Origin: Parus major
Lineage: Eukaryota; Chordata; Aves; Passeriformes; Paridae
Assembly: GCF_001522545.3 (NCBI RefSeq)
Contig: NC_031773.1
Coordinates: forward strand, 46,101,010 to 46,165,009
Length of the DNA stretch: 64,000 nucleotides
Reading direction: 5' to 3'
Part shown: positions 23,401 to 36,535 of the stretch, one piece after another
How positions within the stretch are numbered: position 1 is the stretch's first letter
Layout: each line of letters begins with the position of its first letter
Notes under the pieces: generated by a model
What the model was told of the DNA's origin: nothing
The model's input: the letters and a program-made list of their open reading frames with translations, nothing else
Databases searched by the model: none
Program-made: the position numbers and the translations under genes

Positions 23401-24818
23401 CCTCATTGTCATGATGCCCAGAAGGTGAGACAAAAGAAAGGCACTAACCAGGCAGATCATGCTGCAGAGGGGTTTCTCGTGTCGCAGCAATACGTTCGTA
23501 AGAGACTAAGAGAGGTTTGAGGGCTGTCCTGCATGGAAGGTGAGGACAGGATCAAGCTGGTCTGGTCTGTGTAAGCTCACAGCAGAAGCACCACGGTAGG
23601 GGTGGATGCAATGGGCACGGTTACAGTCCTTGTGGTGCCATGCAGCCATGTTAGCCCAGCAAGGCCAAGGTGAGAGCCCAGGCAGCTTGCCAGGCTCAGG
23701 CAGCTGCCTTGCACCATGCTGTGCTGATGCACCCCCGTGGCACTGCTCTGCACCGTATGGAGTTAGCATCGCAAGCATATGCCAGCACAGGCAACACGTA
23801 GCTGTGCTTCACAGGGCAAACTTGCCCCAAGCAGCTGTGCAGCAGCTGTGCAGAGAACAGACACTTTCTCCTCAGATGCCCAGGAGTGAAGGAACCCAAG
23901 TGCTGGCTGTTATCTTGTCCTGTAACCTTAAGCAAGCCACTGAAGCTTCCTGAAGCTCAGCTCTCCCTGTTAAAGGCTCCAAATAATCAGTTTCTTGTTG
24001 CAAGGGGCATGAACAAGGACCTGACAGCTGGGAGCAATGACAAGGGTCAGTACGGTAAGGAGATGCCTCAACTCATCCATTCCAGAGGAGCTATGCAGCT
24101 CAGGGCTGCACCTACACCACCTTCACGCCCCACATCAGAGGAAGGGCCTGTGCCATAGAAGGGTGGTGGTTAGTGTAGAGCAGCTGGGCATGACGGCAGG
24201 CAGCAGTGGGAATCGTGCTGATTAATGACAGAGCAGCAGTACTGCAAGTCAGGCATGTGGAGCAACGGCTTTAAATGGAACAGCAGGATTTTATATGGTA
24301 CTTGCTAAGGACAAGTTTTGATGCAGGAGATTAACTAAAGCTCAAGAGAACATTCTTGGGTTTTCTCCACCTGCTCTGGAAACTGAAGCAACACAAGTGA
24401 CCAGGCAGCTGTCATTCCTCACTCTCTGAAAATACCTTTCCTGGATAAAGGGAGCACAGCAATGCTCAGGCTGATGCAGTGGCACTCAGCCCTGCCCCTT
24501 CCAGTCTCCAGGAAGCAGATGCATCTCATCTCCTGTACTCAACATAAAGCTCTATCAGCTGAGGCCACAGCTCTCCCTCATGGCTCTGAAGCAGGTACTG
24601 TGCCATCCAGGTCCCACACAGTAGTTCTCCACACACTGAGGTGAGATGTGGGTGGGAGAGAGGGAAGGAGGCTGCAGCCTCCTCAGATGGCAACAGTGCT
24701 TCTCCTGTCCTGCACTACTCACAGCCCACCTCCAAGGATGGTCCCCAGCTGTGGCTGAGAGCTGTTGGCTCACCAACACAGTGCTGTCTTCCACAAGGAA
24801 ATGGAGGGAGTCTCTGAG

Positions 24819-24890
24819 ACCAGGGAAGGAGAAGCAGTCTTGGAGAAAGACTGCACCAGGGAAGGAGAAGCAGTCTTGGAGAAAGACTGA
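24819..24890. repeat. Tandem duplication, two copies of a 36-bp unit
   Basis: Copies 24819-24854 and 24855-24890 agree at 35 of 36 positions, differing only in the last base (c versus a). The unit starts accagggaaggagaagcag. Near identity implies a recent duplication. The unit length is a multiple of three, so an overlying open frame repeats 12 codons, but there is no evidence that the frame is translated. Confidence 0.95.
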
Positions 24891-25703
24891 CCAGCAGTCC
24901 TCAGTGACAAGGCGCTGTGGTGGGACAGAGCCCCATAGCCAGCCCAAGGAACATACAAGTACAAATCTTCCTCAGTGCCAATTTTGTAGGCCCGGCTGCT
25001 TTACTGCTGTGCCAAGAATATCCAGTAAGCCAGGCCTTACCCTTTTTCGCAGTAGAAAAGATTGTGCTTATGACTGAACATTTATCCCTTCCAGTCTGCT
25101 GATTATTTCACCAGGCAACCTGAACGTTCCATTAATATCATCTTTTGTGGAGCTAAATATATACACTAACCACATATACAAATACATATAAATACATCTC
25201 TATCTAGCAGAGAATCCAATTAAGTGAATATGTTACGCCTTAGCAATTAATGAATTCAACAAGCTGAGCTGCCTCTTGCATATGATTAAAGTTCAAGCAA
25301 TATCAATCATAACAGCAAAAAAGATTCCAGAGTTTCCTATGTGCTATCTACAAAGAGATTGTTAACACTTAAACCAAGGGGCAAATTCAAGTGTGTTGCA
25401 ATCGTCAGGAAACTCATATTTTCCATGATATACAGCCTGTCCTTCAGCTTATGGTAGCCTGCTCTTGAAAGCAGCATCTCAGGCCATTCCTGATACGTTA
25501 TATATCTTTCTGCAGCATTTTCTGGATGGCAGGTCTGTAAAAATGCTTGTGTCCTATGGATCAAAAGAGACCAAATTCCATGACTGAACAGATCAGACTG
25601 ACTCTAATCACTTGACTCATGCAAATGCTTTCCTTCTCTTAGTGTTTAGTTGCCAGTTTTCTGTTTGTGTTCATACATGTGTAAGTGTGTGTTTGTGTGC
25701 TCA

Positions 25704-25844
<141 letters not shown>

Positions 25845-28800
25845 TCATAAGACAATCCCTAGGGGCAAATTCTACATAAATAAATATTTAAGTCGCCACT
25901 AAACTACAGAAGATGCAGAAAAGCGAGTGAGGGACTTGTCTGCAGTATTCAGGGCATAGGAGAAAGAGAAAGAACAGAGAGGAGAAAGAACAGAGGCATG
26001 GCTTGGAGGGTTGGGAGCAGACAAGTGATGAGGGTTTGAACTGGAAACACAACCATCCCCTTCTCTTCTCTGACCCAGCCAGCACAGTGGGTTGGTTTTC
26101 ACCCTGAGACCAGAGCTGATATAATACAGGTCTGTGTTAGTACAGCTGCATAAATCCAAAAGCCAAGAATGTGCCATACTGGGAGGCTGCTAGATGAAAG
26201 AACCTTTAACTGAACCATCACAGACACAGCTAATTAATCTTACGACTAATGCCGAGTCTTTTTTGGTTTAACTGCTCCATTGTTCTCCTAGTTTGTTGTC
26301 ATAATCCAGAAAGAGGCCTTGAATACCCAGGAGAAGTTTGGAGGCTCATCTCTGAGGACTGGTTGGGTCTGTCACAGAGAGAGGCCGGGCATGAGACCCA
26401 GACCTGGTTGCCCCCCTGCCCTCTCAGCTGGGTACCAGGAGGTTCCTATGAGAGTTTCTTCCAGGCTCATCAACTTAGGGATCCTACATCACACAGAATT
26501 ACTTATGCCTATGCATAGTGCCATAGTATTACAGATTTCACAAGTCTCTATGAGCTATCAAAGAATAACATTTGGATCTTTTCTAGATTCCTTGAGAAAC
26601 ACTCTTCTGAAAATGGGTATTATAGGGAATAGGGCACACATGTGGCCACTTATGTCACACATGTAAGACAGCAGTTTGAAGGGTAATAGCCACGTAAAAT
26701 ATGTTACACCCTAGGAAACCACGTACTATTTGTATGCTACCCAACATACCTAGGAGAGCTAAAAAGCTCTCAGAAAATCAGTCAAGAGAGTTTTTTGCAG
26801 AGCACACTCTAGCAAAAAACACAGAGCCCACAGCAGGCACCAGCAGACTTGAAGGACCACTTGTATGATCAGAGGAGGGCATTTTTTCTGGCACGCAGCT
26901 GTTGGAGGGTGACATTTCAGAGAGATTCGGAGAACTTTCCTTCAGGAGTATGTCCCAGATTTTTCACTTCCCCAGAGGGCTGGAAAGGTCAAGGAAGGCC
27001 CCCTTTCAGGTTCACTAGTACTATTTTCTCCTCCAGGTACAAAGATTCTGGCTGCTATTTGAGTTGTGGTAAGGAGCAAGACAACAGCAAGAGCTCTGGG
27101 CCCAAAGTGAATGCAATCAGCCAAAGTCACTTCTTCCCTCTGTTTCAGCAATTTCCGCAGCTTTTCTTTCTGCCTCAGCAGGATGGGTTTTTATCACTTT
27201 TTTACCCTGTTCTACATCAGTGTTCTTTAGGAAAGGAAGACAATTTGGGTTAAAAGCTTGTTATTGATAGTAACAAAATAAAATACCCAAACTGTATAAA
27301 GAAATCAAAAAACCCAGCCCTTACATATATGCAAACCGGGGTGTTCAAGAGGAATGGGAGAGGGTATGTTTCTTTACCTGAACTCTGTGCAATAAGTACA
27401 TAGACATGTACCTCCTTCTCTAGGGAATCTTCTTCTATTAAAGGGAGAAGCACCCTGTCCCCCAGCAATCTGAAGAGTGAGAAGAGCCAGCAGTATCCAC
27501 CTGAGCAGTAGATGGAGGTGCCCTGTCAGTGTGGTGCATACCACTGAACATGAGAATTCTGCCCATTCCTTCCATCCATTCCCACTTCTCTATAAGCAGA
27601 GTGAAAAATTAAGGAAAACATCCTTCCCAAGATGTCAATCCAGTTGTCCAGATGTCAAATCATAACTGCATTTGCGCACTTGGGATCCCTTGGGATTTTT
27701 CACAGCTACCACAGCTGATGATTCCCCAAAGTCAATGCTGCATTGTCAGGTTTCTTGCAGTTTGCTTTCTGTGTGGCATCAAGCCCTTTCCACCCATCAC
27801 CTCCCCTGTCTGTGATTACCCCTGCCTGTCAGCACTGCAGTAAATATGTGTCTATTCCAGGGTCTCTCATTTTTCACTTCACAGAACTCTCTTGCCTAAA
27901 AAATGCATACTTCCCAAACAGAACAGACACTAATACAGAGAACAAACAGGAAATTTTGACAGGCTCATGGGCTCCATTCACTATCCATTGATTCACCTAC
28001 ACTTAAGAACTTTTGTTGCTTCCTGCAGGAGGTCATTGCCCTCCTGCAGCTGTGCCATCGTAAAGCTGTTGTCAGAGGTGCCTGTAATCTTACAGATTAG
28101 GCAAAATCAGGTCTCATGAGAGCTGGACAAGGTATCTCCAAAAAACAGAAGTCCAATGACATACAGCAAGCAGCACAGCAGGACTGAGTGAAGGAGAGCT
28201 CCATGCTCAAACTCCTGGGTACAAAAAGCAAGCCATGCTTCTGGACAGACTGTTATATAGAGGGGAACACGGCCAGGCTCCTGACCCCATTTTGTCCTCA
28301 AAGATGCAGGTCTGAAGTTTGGGATTAAGACCCAGGTCTGTTGACATTAATGGTTCTTCTCCCTTCTTTTCTCTACCATGTTTTCACTTTGTCTGTGGCA
28401 AATGCCTCTCAGTCCCCCATCCCTCCACATCCATTCTAAAGGTTGTTTAAGACATTATTTGCCTGATATAATTTTTCCCCTTTCTTTTCAGTCTTCCTTT
28501 GCCTCCCTTCCCAGTTGTATCAAGTGCCTCTTTTCCAGGACACTTTATGCCTCTAACCCCTCAGTCAGTAACAAGACTGAATGCTGACCTGTTGCACTTT
28601 CTTCAGGAGCTTTTCAGAGACCCACATAGTTTTCTTCAGTTTTGGCCTTCTTGAGGGATGTCCCATAAACACCAGTGAACTTCTGTCTTTGCTTTTTGTC
28701 TTACCCTACCATAAGTGTCACTTTCGCCCAGAAATATAATGCTGCAGATAATTTGCAACAGTCAGGCTGCTGCTATGTTAAGCTTACAGTCCACAAAACT

Positions 28801-30104
28801 TAAAATTCTCACCCATTTACAATTCATATTTCCCTAGCAGGTCAATGCAAAAATATTCACTGCCATCAGTGGATAAAATATGTCATCTCTTTACAGACTT
28901 TCCCCAGAGTATTCTGAGTAAGAAAACTGTGGGTATTTACTACTGTTCTTAACTTGCCTGCATTTGCTGTGCTCTGGCTCTCCCAGCTGTCTGTGTGACC
29001 ATGTTTTCTCAGCTGATACTTACCCGCTAAGTATTTAGTGGCTGCAGCCATCATCTGGGTCTCTGTGTGCAGCTTGCAGCACAACAGGGCACTGGTTATT
29101 GGCAGGCTTTTCCAGTGAATAGAGTAACACAGATAATCAAAATAACCATAAGCTTCTTCTACACAGTTCATAAATCAAACTAACCAGGGCTGGTCTTTTG
29201 CATGACAGAGAATGATAGGCATACTGCAGCCCGAGTGCTATTCATTACAGCGTCTGTTTCCCTAATTACCCCTCCATTTTCACATATTTCCTAACGGCTG
29301 GTTAGAAGGGTTTTGCCCTGATGAATGGTTGCCACATCTCATCCCAAGAAAGCACAGTTACATCTCTACAGAGGGCAAAGCAACCTCTGTGAACAGAGTT
29401 CATTCGGAGAGCTCAGAGACCCCCCAGGCTCAGGGAAAGTAAGAGGTCTGAGATCAATGATTTGCCTTTGCCTGACCACAACAAGTTCATAAGTATCTAG
29501 GAAGTCTGTCATGAATTTATGTAAGTAATTTGCATGTATTTAATGGCACTTGAAAAAACAGCAGAAACTCAAGAAGTGTCTATTTTTTTCCATTCATACC
29601 TCAAAAGCTTCTCTCCCCTTCCCCCATCTCTCATTCCCCCTATCCCAGCATGAAACACACCCTTTGAAACACCAGCTACTCACTCCATGCATGTGACAGA
29701 CTCTGATTAAACTCACAGATAATAACCTTGCAAGGCAGAGTCAAACTTGCAGCAGTACAGGCTGTTCTCGTCATTGGCTCCCAAAAATAGTTCGTTGCCA
29801 ATAAGAGTCAATCAGTTCAGGCTTTGCCAGCCTGCACTTCTACTGTCCTCCCCCATCCCAAGGGCTGCTGACACAACTTGTCCCCTCCAGAGTGGCTGCA
29901 AGGCTCTAACCACCACCAGGAGTTGTGTATTGGCTGCTGAAAATACCTCAGGTTTGTAAGATTAATGTACACCAGGCTTCCAGGGGTCCTCCCTGTCTTT
30001 GCTCCCTTTGTGTCCTGGCCTGCAGTAGCTATGAGGCAGCCTTTATGGACTTAGGTCTACATCTTCCACAATCTCCTAAGACCTAGTGGCAATGATGATC
30101 CTGG

Positions 30105-30130
30105 TGATCATCATTGGTCAATGATGATCA
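30105..30130. repeat. Near-perfect 26-bp palindrome
   Basis: The arms tgatcatcattg (30105-30116) and caatgatgatca (30119-30130) are exact reverse complements separated by the two bases gt. A further direct copy of aatgatgatc lies just upstream at 30091-30100, also able to pair with the first arm. The function is unknown; such short palindromes can extrude hairpins. Confidence 0.9.
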
Positions 30131-31148
30131 GCTTTGTCTCAACAATGCCTGCTGCAAGGACTTGGCACAACCATCTCCAAAGAGCGAGGAGAGAAAGCAT
30201 GAGATCGCAGACAAGCAGATCCAAAGGCATTTGGGAGGATACGACACGGAGCAGAAAAATCCCAGGACAGAAGCAAACAGAAAAGGGGTTCTCAATATAC
30301 AAAGGTGGAGTTGCAGCATGGACAAGAAGCCAAACCAAGCCTGTGAATGGAGCATTTTGAGGAGAGAAAGCAGTTCATTATGTCTTAGAGCTGTTCATTT
30401 TGGTATCTACATTGCAAAAACTTTCTCCTGACGTCAAGCAGTGAACCTACTCTGAAGTCAATGGAATTGCAGTGCTTATGCCAGAGGTGAATTTGGCTCC
30501 CAAAGGACTTTTCTATGCCATGATTTAGATAATGAGCCTTCAAAGTTTATGTTGCAGCTATAGGGTGAGTGGAAGAGAAAAAGGGCCAAAAAAGGCTGCA
30601 ATAGAATAGCCATCTGTCATACTCAAGTCTAGAGCTCAGCTAACTCAGCTCAGCCTAGAGCTCAGCTATGGCATAAAATAAGGCCAAGAAATACTGGAAG
30701 TTAATGAGCACCCCTGGAGGAAATCCTACCCCCATCTAACAGTATGAAACAGTACAGATGTGTTAATACAGGCCTCTTTATGAAAGCTGCATCCCAGAAT
30801 ATTTTGTGAAGTTAAATACAAGGCAGAAAATGGCATGCAGCATAAAGAATAGCTGGTGCACTGAGCAATCAAGAGGCAGTGCAAATGGCCATATAATTTC
30901 GCCTTTTAAAAGCAACTTCATAAAAGCTCATTCATCCATAAAAATGCTGTGTTTCTGTTTTCTGCCTTCCTAGGAGCTTTCTTGCCTGTCCCTTTTATCT
31001 TCAGCTATAGACTTTAGATCTTCTCAAAAGACTGAGAACACCTGTCCTTCCATGCCCAAATACTGCCTCCGCATTTCAAGGTTGTTTTATATAGCTCCTA
31101 AATATTGCCAGATAGGGCTGGTCAAAGAGTTCATAGGGCCTCACACCC

Positions 31149-31172
31149 ATAATATATATTAGAATATATATT
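31149..31172. repeat. Short AT-rich tandem repeat
   Basis: Two near-identical copies of a 12-13 base AT-rich unit (atatatattaga) lie side by side. It is a minor simple repeat. Confidence 0.7.
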
Positions 31173-32469
31173 AGAAGTAATGCAGATGATAACTGTCTAT
31201 GAATATTATATCACCATCACCACTACCGCCCCAAAAAAGAAAAGGATGTTAAGGCAGTATGTGGTGAATATATTTGAAATTTAAAAAAATATAAATTAAT
31301 GGGATACAGTTTCATGTATGGAGGACTAAATTTGTTTCCCAGTTCCTTTGAAAAGACAGAATTTGGCAATCCAGCATCCAGTGAAATCTAGATATCATTT
31401 TAAATGCTGTGGCATTCAGCTTTCAAACTCTCTTCAGCTTGGATGTCTGCAGGAGCTATTCAGACAGCAAGTTATAAACCCCATTCATTATGTTCTAATA
31501 CAGGTATTTAATTTCCTCATTGCACCCAAGATCTCCTACTCTCTCCATATGTATGTTTAATTTATCTACTTGTAGTGTGCAATATCTTCTTTCAACACTT
31601 TGAGAGACTGACCTCTGGAAGGTGTTTTTGTGGTGCATAATACAAGACACTATAATAATGACATTAAGGATGGGAGAGTTGTAATATGAAAGTCCTAGGG
31701 TATTACAGCAACCTAGAAGAGACATACAAGAAGTCCAGAAGAGTGGAAGTTGAGCCAGTTAAATCACTGTGGATATATACTGGTGATAGCTAGGAAGATA
31801 GAGAGACAGACAGACTGATCTATACACACAGAATATAGAGATGAAGGAAAGAAACCCAAATATAAGGTCAAGTAAGGCAATAAAGAGGAAAGCCTGGCTT
31901 AAAGAAAAAAAATCAAAGAGACAATATGCAACCTTTATCCTTCTTCCAGGGGTACAGGTGCTGTGCAGAAGATGACCTGCCAACCTTCCAACCTCACCTT
32001 GAAGACATCAGCAGGCACACAGCATAGACAGTGACTGACTGCAACAGCTCTTGGGCCCAAGCAGACCCTTGGCCTAGATGCACCCACTTGTTTCAAGTGG
32101 GAGAGAATCCTCCTGAGCCCTCCTCCCTTGCCCCCCTTCTTTCCTGTGACAGGCCCCAGTAACACCGTGTCAGCCCAAAGGAACTGTTCCAACACACAGG
32201 AACCACCTGAACCTCTAACCATACAAACCACATCACAGAAATGCTTCCTCCATTGGGGTCCAGGTAAAAGTGCTGACACTGTCACTGATGCTGTCACTTA
32301 GTGCTGCCAAAGGGATTGCTGCAAATGGGGGAACTCTGAGGTTCAGAGTCCATTGCCTGTTGTGCAGTGTCTCCCCCTTTCTCCTCAGTTCTCAAAATTA
32401 CAACTGAACAATGCCAATTCATTCAATCATTGCTCATAAGACTTATTTTCTTCATCCCTGATTACTGTT

Positions 32470-33470
32470 GCTGCTTCCCCCAATGTCATTCCCGTTTGTC
32501 CAGAGCCTTTGTGAAGTGCTATCCACAGAACTGCTGAGAGATGTTAAGCCTTACCATCACCCAGCAAAGCATAGAGATTACATCATATGCCTTGCAGGCT
32601 AAACTCCTATTTATATGTCCAAGTACAGCATTTGCCTCTTTCTCAACAATACACAACCATGTTCAGCTTGTGATCCTCTTTTATCCTTTCTCCCAATGCT
32701 TTTCTGCAGAACTGTGATCTAGTTGATCTTTCTGTGCACTGTATTTATGTAGTCTATTGTTCCTGCCAAGGTACAATAGTTTGCACTTGTCTCTATTGAA
32801 TTACATCACACTTTTTCAGTGTACCTCCGGTTTGTCAAGAGCATTACAAATTCTAACTGTGTTCTCCAACAAATTCACAGTCCCCCCAGCTTTCTGTCAT
32901 CTTGAAATTTAATATGCAAATTCTACATCCACCACAGAAGCTATTAAAGAAAACTGAACTGAGCACAGAACAGATATTCACAGAACTCCAGTCCATTCTC
33001 CCTTCCTTTTGGCATTCTTATTAATTTTGCATGCATTTGTTATTCACTGTCCTCAAGACCTTGTTCCTCTAGATTGCTAGCAAAGTATGATAAAAGAGAT
33101 TAAAAAACCTTACTGGAGTCCAAGTAGATGACACTAAGTTTCACCTCTGTCCAAAATGTCTGCTACCCTGTTACAGAAATATAAGAGACTGGTCTGACAT
33201 GACTTGTTCTTAACAAATCCTGGTGGACTTCTACAAATTTCTATGCCATTGTTCAGGTGCTGATAGAGTTTAGTTGATAATTCATTTCATATGCTTCCTT
33301 AGAATCAGGATTAAGCAAGTGATGTCATAAATCTACAATTCACAAGAGCCTTTCCCTTCTGCTCCCTCTGATCTTTCTTAAAGACAGGCATTGATGTTTC
33401 TCCAGTAACTGGCAAATACCAGCTGGGTCAGCTTTACACATACAGATTCAGTGCAGTGCCTTCAGTGAAT
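32470..33470 (-). repeat. Old CR1-type LINE fragment from the reverse-transcriptase region
   Basis: Read on the minus strand, this roughly 1-kb stretch follows the order of an ancient CR1-like LINE in its open-reading-frame and adjoining region. On the plus strand I recognise successive blocks such as 'gcacttgtctctattgaatt' near 32783, 'gtttgtcaagagcatta' near 32830, 'cttactggagtccaagtaga' near 33109, 'ctaccctgttacagaaa' near 33163 and 'tgacatgacttgttcttaacaaatcc' near 33197. These blocks resemble those of CR1 elements abundant in turtles and birds. No intact reading frame remains. The borders are approximate. Confidence 0.65.
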
Positions 33471-34035
33471 GCCCTTTCTCTAAGTTTGCTTTGAAAATGG
33501 AGCAGGTTGGGTATGTAATGCGTTGCTGCAACAGGAGAAAGGAGGTTGTTACTAGCAGTTCAGTCAGTATATCTATGACCCCATCTGCAGCACCTCAACT
33601 ATTTCAGTCCTTCCTCCCACTCCACATTCAGTTTTGTCAATATGCCTCTGTCCTGCTCAGCAGCATCCCCAGCTACCCTGTCCTGCTTACCCTATCCTGT
33701 GGGCTCAGCAGGGACTATGATGTTAAGCTGATGGCTTGCACCTTCCCTGATATGACAGTAGCTGTCACCCACTGTCCTGGTTTCAGCTGGGATAGACTTA
33801 ATTTTCTTGCTATTAGCTGGTACAGCGCTGTGTTTTTGATTTAGCATGAGAATACTGTTGATAACACACTGATGTTTTGGCTATTGCTAAGCTGTGCTTA
33901 CTCTAAGTCAAGGACTTTCCATTTCCCATGCTCTGCCAGCGAGCAGGTGCACAAGAAGATGGGGGACAGCATGGCCAGGACAGCTGACCTGAACAAGCCA
34001 AGGGGATATTCCATACCATAGAATGTCATGTCTGG

Positions 34036-34043
34036 TATATAAA
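34036..34043 (+). promoter_or_regulatory. TATA box of the solo LTR
   Basis: TATATAAA sits 264 bp into the LTR, where the U3 promoter would be. It marks where this LTR could still start plus-strand (antisense to GRIN2B) transcripts, but activity cannot be judged from sequence. Confidence 0.65.
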
Positions 34044-34215
34044 CTAGGAGGAGTTGTTTGGCAGTCATCAGTTGCTGTTCAGGGATAGGTTGGGCATTGG
34101 ACAGCAGGCATTGAGAAATTGTATTGTGCATCACTTGTTTCTCTTGTGTTTTATTCCTCTCTTTGTTATATTCCTTCTTATTACTATTATTTTTTTATTT
34201 TATTTTATTTCCATT

Positions 34216-34221
34216 ATTAAA
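34216..34221 (+). promoter_or_regulatory. Poly(A) signal of the solo LTR
   Basis: ATTAAA lies 180 bp beyond the TATA box, after a T-rich, low-complexity stretch (34150-34215) of the LTR. It is a common variant of AATAAA and acts on the plus strand, opposite to GRIN2B. Confidence 0.55.
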
Positions 34222-36444
34222 CTGCTTTCATCTCAATATATCAGTCTTTCTTTTTCCAATTCTCTTCCTTATCCCACTGGCAGAGGTTAGCTTGGTACAT
34301 AGTTGTTGGCTGGCATTAAACCACAACACTCACTCCTTCCTCCTCCTTCTCTATCTCTTCTGAGACATTTCAAGCCTGACTTCCTGCTCTCTCCTGCACC
34401 CACAGCTGTGTCAGTGCATCTTTCATCTCAATAAAAGCAGCTAATCCTGCACAGGCAACAAGTTGTGAAATGTTTCAATGTGAAAGCCAAAGCTATGGAA
34501 ACCCAGGAGATGATCTGAGGTCCGCTACACTTGTTCCAATTACAGCAGAGGGCAGGCTGGACAAGGGTGGTCAGGGAATAACCCACTGGAGGAAGAAGGC
34601 AACTGAACTGTGCTCTGTGACAAGTGGAGGTCAATAGCAGGCACAAGTTCTGTGCTGGAAGAAGTGAAGCAGTTGAGACAACTGGAGAAAGGAAGTTTCT
34701 CTGTAACTACTGAAAGATCAATTAACTGATGTACTGGGGAAGCAGTGCTGTTCCAGCAATGAGCTGTGGTGGGCAAAATAGCTTTTTCATGTACTAAATA
34801 CCATGTGCACTCTTCAGTGCAGACAAGGACTCAGGTGCCCATCAATTATTAAGCTTGCTTGAAAAGGCATTTAGGAGAACTGCACAAAAGGCTAGACTGC
34901 AGCTCTACCTCAGTCCCAACTGGGCTGCTCTTAGTGACCCAGCCTGTGAGAAGGAAGGAGAAAGGTGGAGGTGGGGGGAGATAAGGAAGTAAGAAGAGAG
35001 ACAGAAGAGGGAAGAGCCTTCCCCTTGCCAAAGGAAGTCATGCATGGTGCAGAAAAGGCCTCCTTGATACTCCATAGTATCACCCATGTAGTATAACCCT
35101 TTTCCTTCCAGATCAATTCCTGTTTTCCTCAGGATGCAGCCCATACCCTCTGAGGCCAGCTCCAGGACTGCAGAGCAGACCTTGGACTGGAGTCAGGTAA
35201 AGCCAAGGACCCATCCTTGCCCCAGCAGCACTGTTACCGCACCCTGACCACTGTGCTGCTCCAGACCTCAATGGACTTCACAGCTTTACAAAGAGCTGCC
35301 ACAGACTATGGCACAGCTCAGTGAACTACAAAACATCTGATGCTCCTTTGTGTCAAAGGCCACCTAGGGAAAAGCACAGACAGCCCTTACCCAAAATGAA
35401 CTGCCAACACTTCAACTCCCACCACATCTATCTAAACACATTTTCACATGGGGATGTGATAGAAGACTCTCTCCTAACAGCACAAGTCTATGCATCCACT
35501 GCACTTCACCATGACAATTGGCTATAGCCAGCATTTAATCTTCACCATTGTTTTCGATATGAAGCACAACTCTCCAGAAAATCGCATGTCTAGGTGCAGC
35601 TCTCTCAGGAGATCCACAGCTGATGTGCTTTCAAAAAGAGAAAATGAGAAGAAATCTCAAGGAACAGCTGCAATCTCAAGAAACATTCACTCACAATCAC
35701 TCAGAATGTTTCTATTTGTGAACCAGACTTCCTTGGATGTGAAACGTCACTCAAGCCACATAACAAGTATGAAGCTAAAATTTGACCAACCACAGAATTA
35801 TACTAGCACTAAAAAGTGTGTCTTTAATAGAAGGAGGTATTTTTTTCTTCACAGTGATAGAATTTGAAAAATACTTAGTAAAGTAAAATTTTAAATGCAT
35901 TTTTTCCAAGATTTTTGTTACAATTTTGAATTTTTAAAGAAATGTTGGGTCAAGTACATACAGAATAAGGATATTTTGGATCACCACGATCCCCAAATGG
36001 CAGAGTTTTCTAAACTAGGAGATTGTAGAAGACTAGATACTATAGAGAAGACCACACCAGAATCAAATTGGTTACAATCTGGAAAAGAAAGTCAGTCTTA
36101 TGTTTTTGAATCTGGAGTCTCTAGAAAGGGGCTACAAATTTGTTCAAATTTATTTCTATTATTGTCCTTCATTTAGGATCACACATACATGCTTTTTGGA
36201 CCTAGGATATACTTCTCCACAAACAAGAGCATGAGGTTATGGAACTTGCTGTCATAGCACAACAACAGGGAACATGGCTTGATGCTGAAGAAAGGACTGA
36301 ACACTCTCAGGTTTAGAAAACACTCCCAAAGTTGCAATGGCAATGATTAGAGAGAAGCAAAGACAACAAAACTTGGGTTTATAGGAGTGGTAAAAACTCC
36401 TGTGGTCAATCAAGATGGAAAGAAGTGACAGTGGCTTTAGGCCC

Positions 36445-36535
36445 TGCACACACACACATAACAAGGCAGTGCTCCACACACACTGTTAGGACCTCTCTTA
36501 TCTCTTAACTCACACACAGAAACACACACAGGACC
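36445..36535. repeat. CA-rich simple-sequence patches
   Basis: Short (CA)n runs of about five to six units occur near 36447-36458, 36474-36482 and 36511-36531, separated by unique sequence. They are short and interrupted. Confidence 0.8.

Larger units (their letters stand above)
33773..34328 (+). mobile_element. Solo LTR of an avian endogenous retrovirus
   Basis: A 556-bp element begins TGTCCTGGTTTCAGCTGGG and ends AAACCACAACA, with the TG...CA termini of retroviral LTRs. I recognise the family as a long terminal repeat common in bird genomes, but cannot give its exact database name. It contains a TATA box and an ATTAAA poly(A) signal in the expected order. No internal retroviral region or second LTR was seen, so it is a solo LTR formed by recombination between two LTRs. 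The flanks read cccac (33768-33772) and ctcac (34329-34333), a 5-bp target-site duplication with one mismatch. It lies antisense to GRIN2B. Confidence 0.85.

Noticed and set aside
33491..34363. Open frames across the LTR
   Set aside because: They lie across LTR and flanking sequence and do not resemble retroviral gag, pol or env proteins. The element is a solo LTR with no internal coding region.
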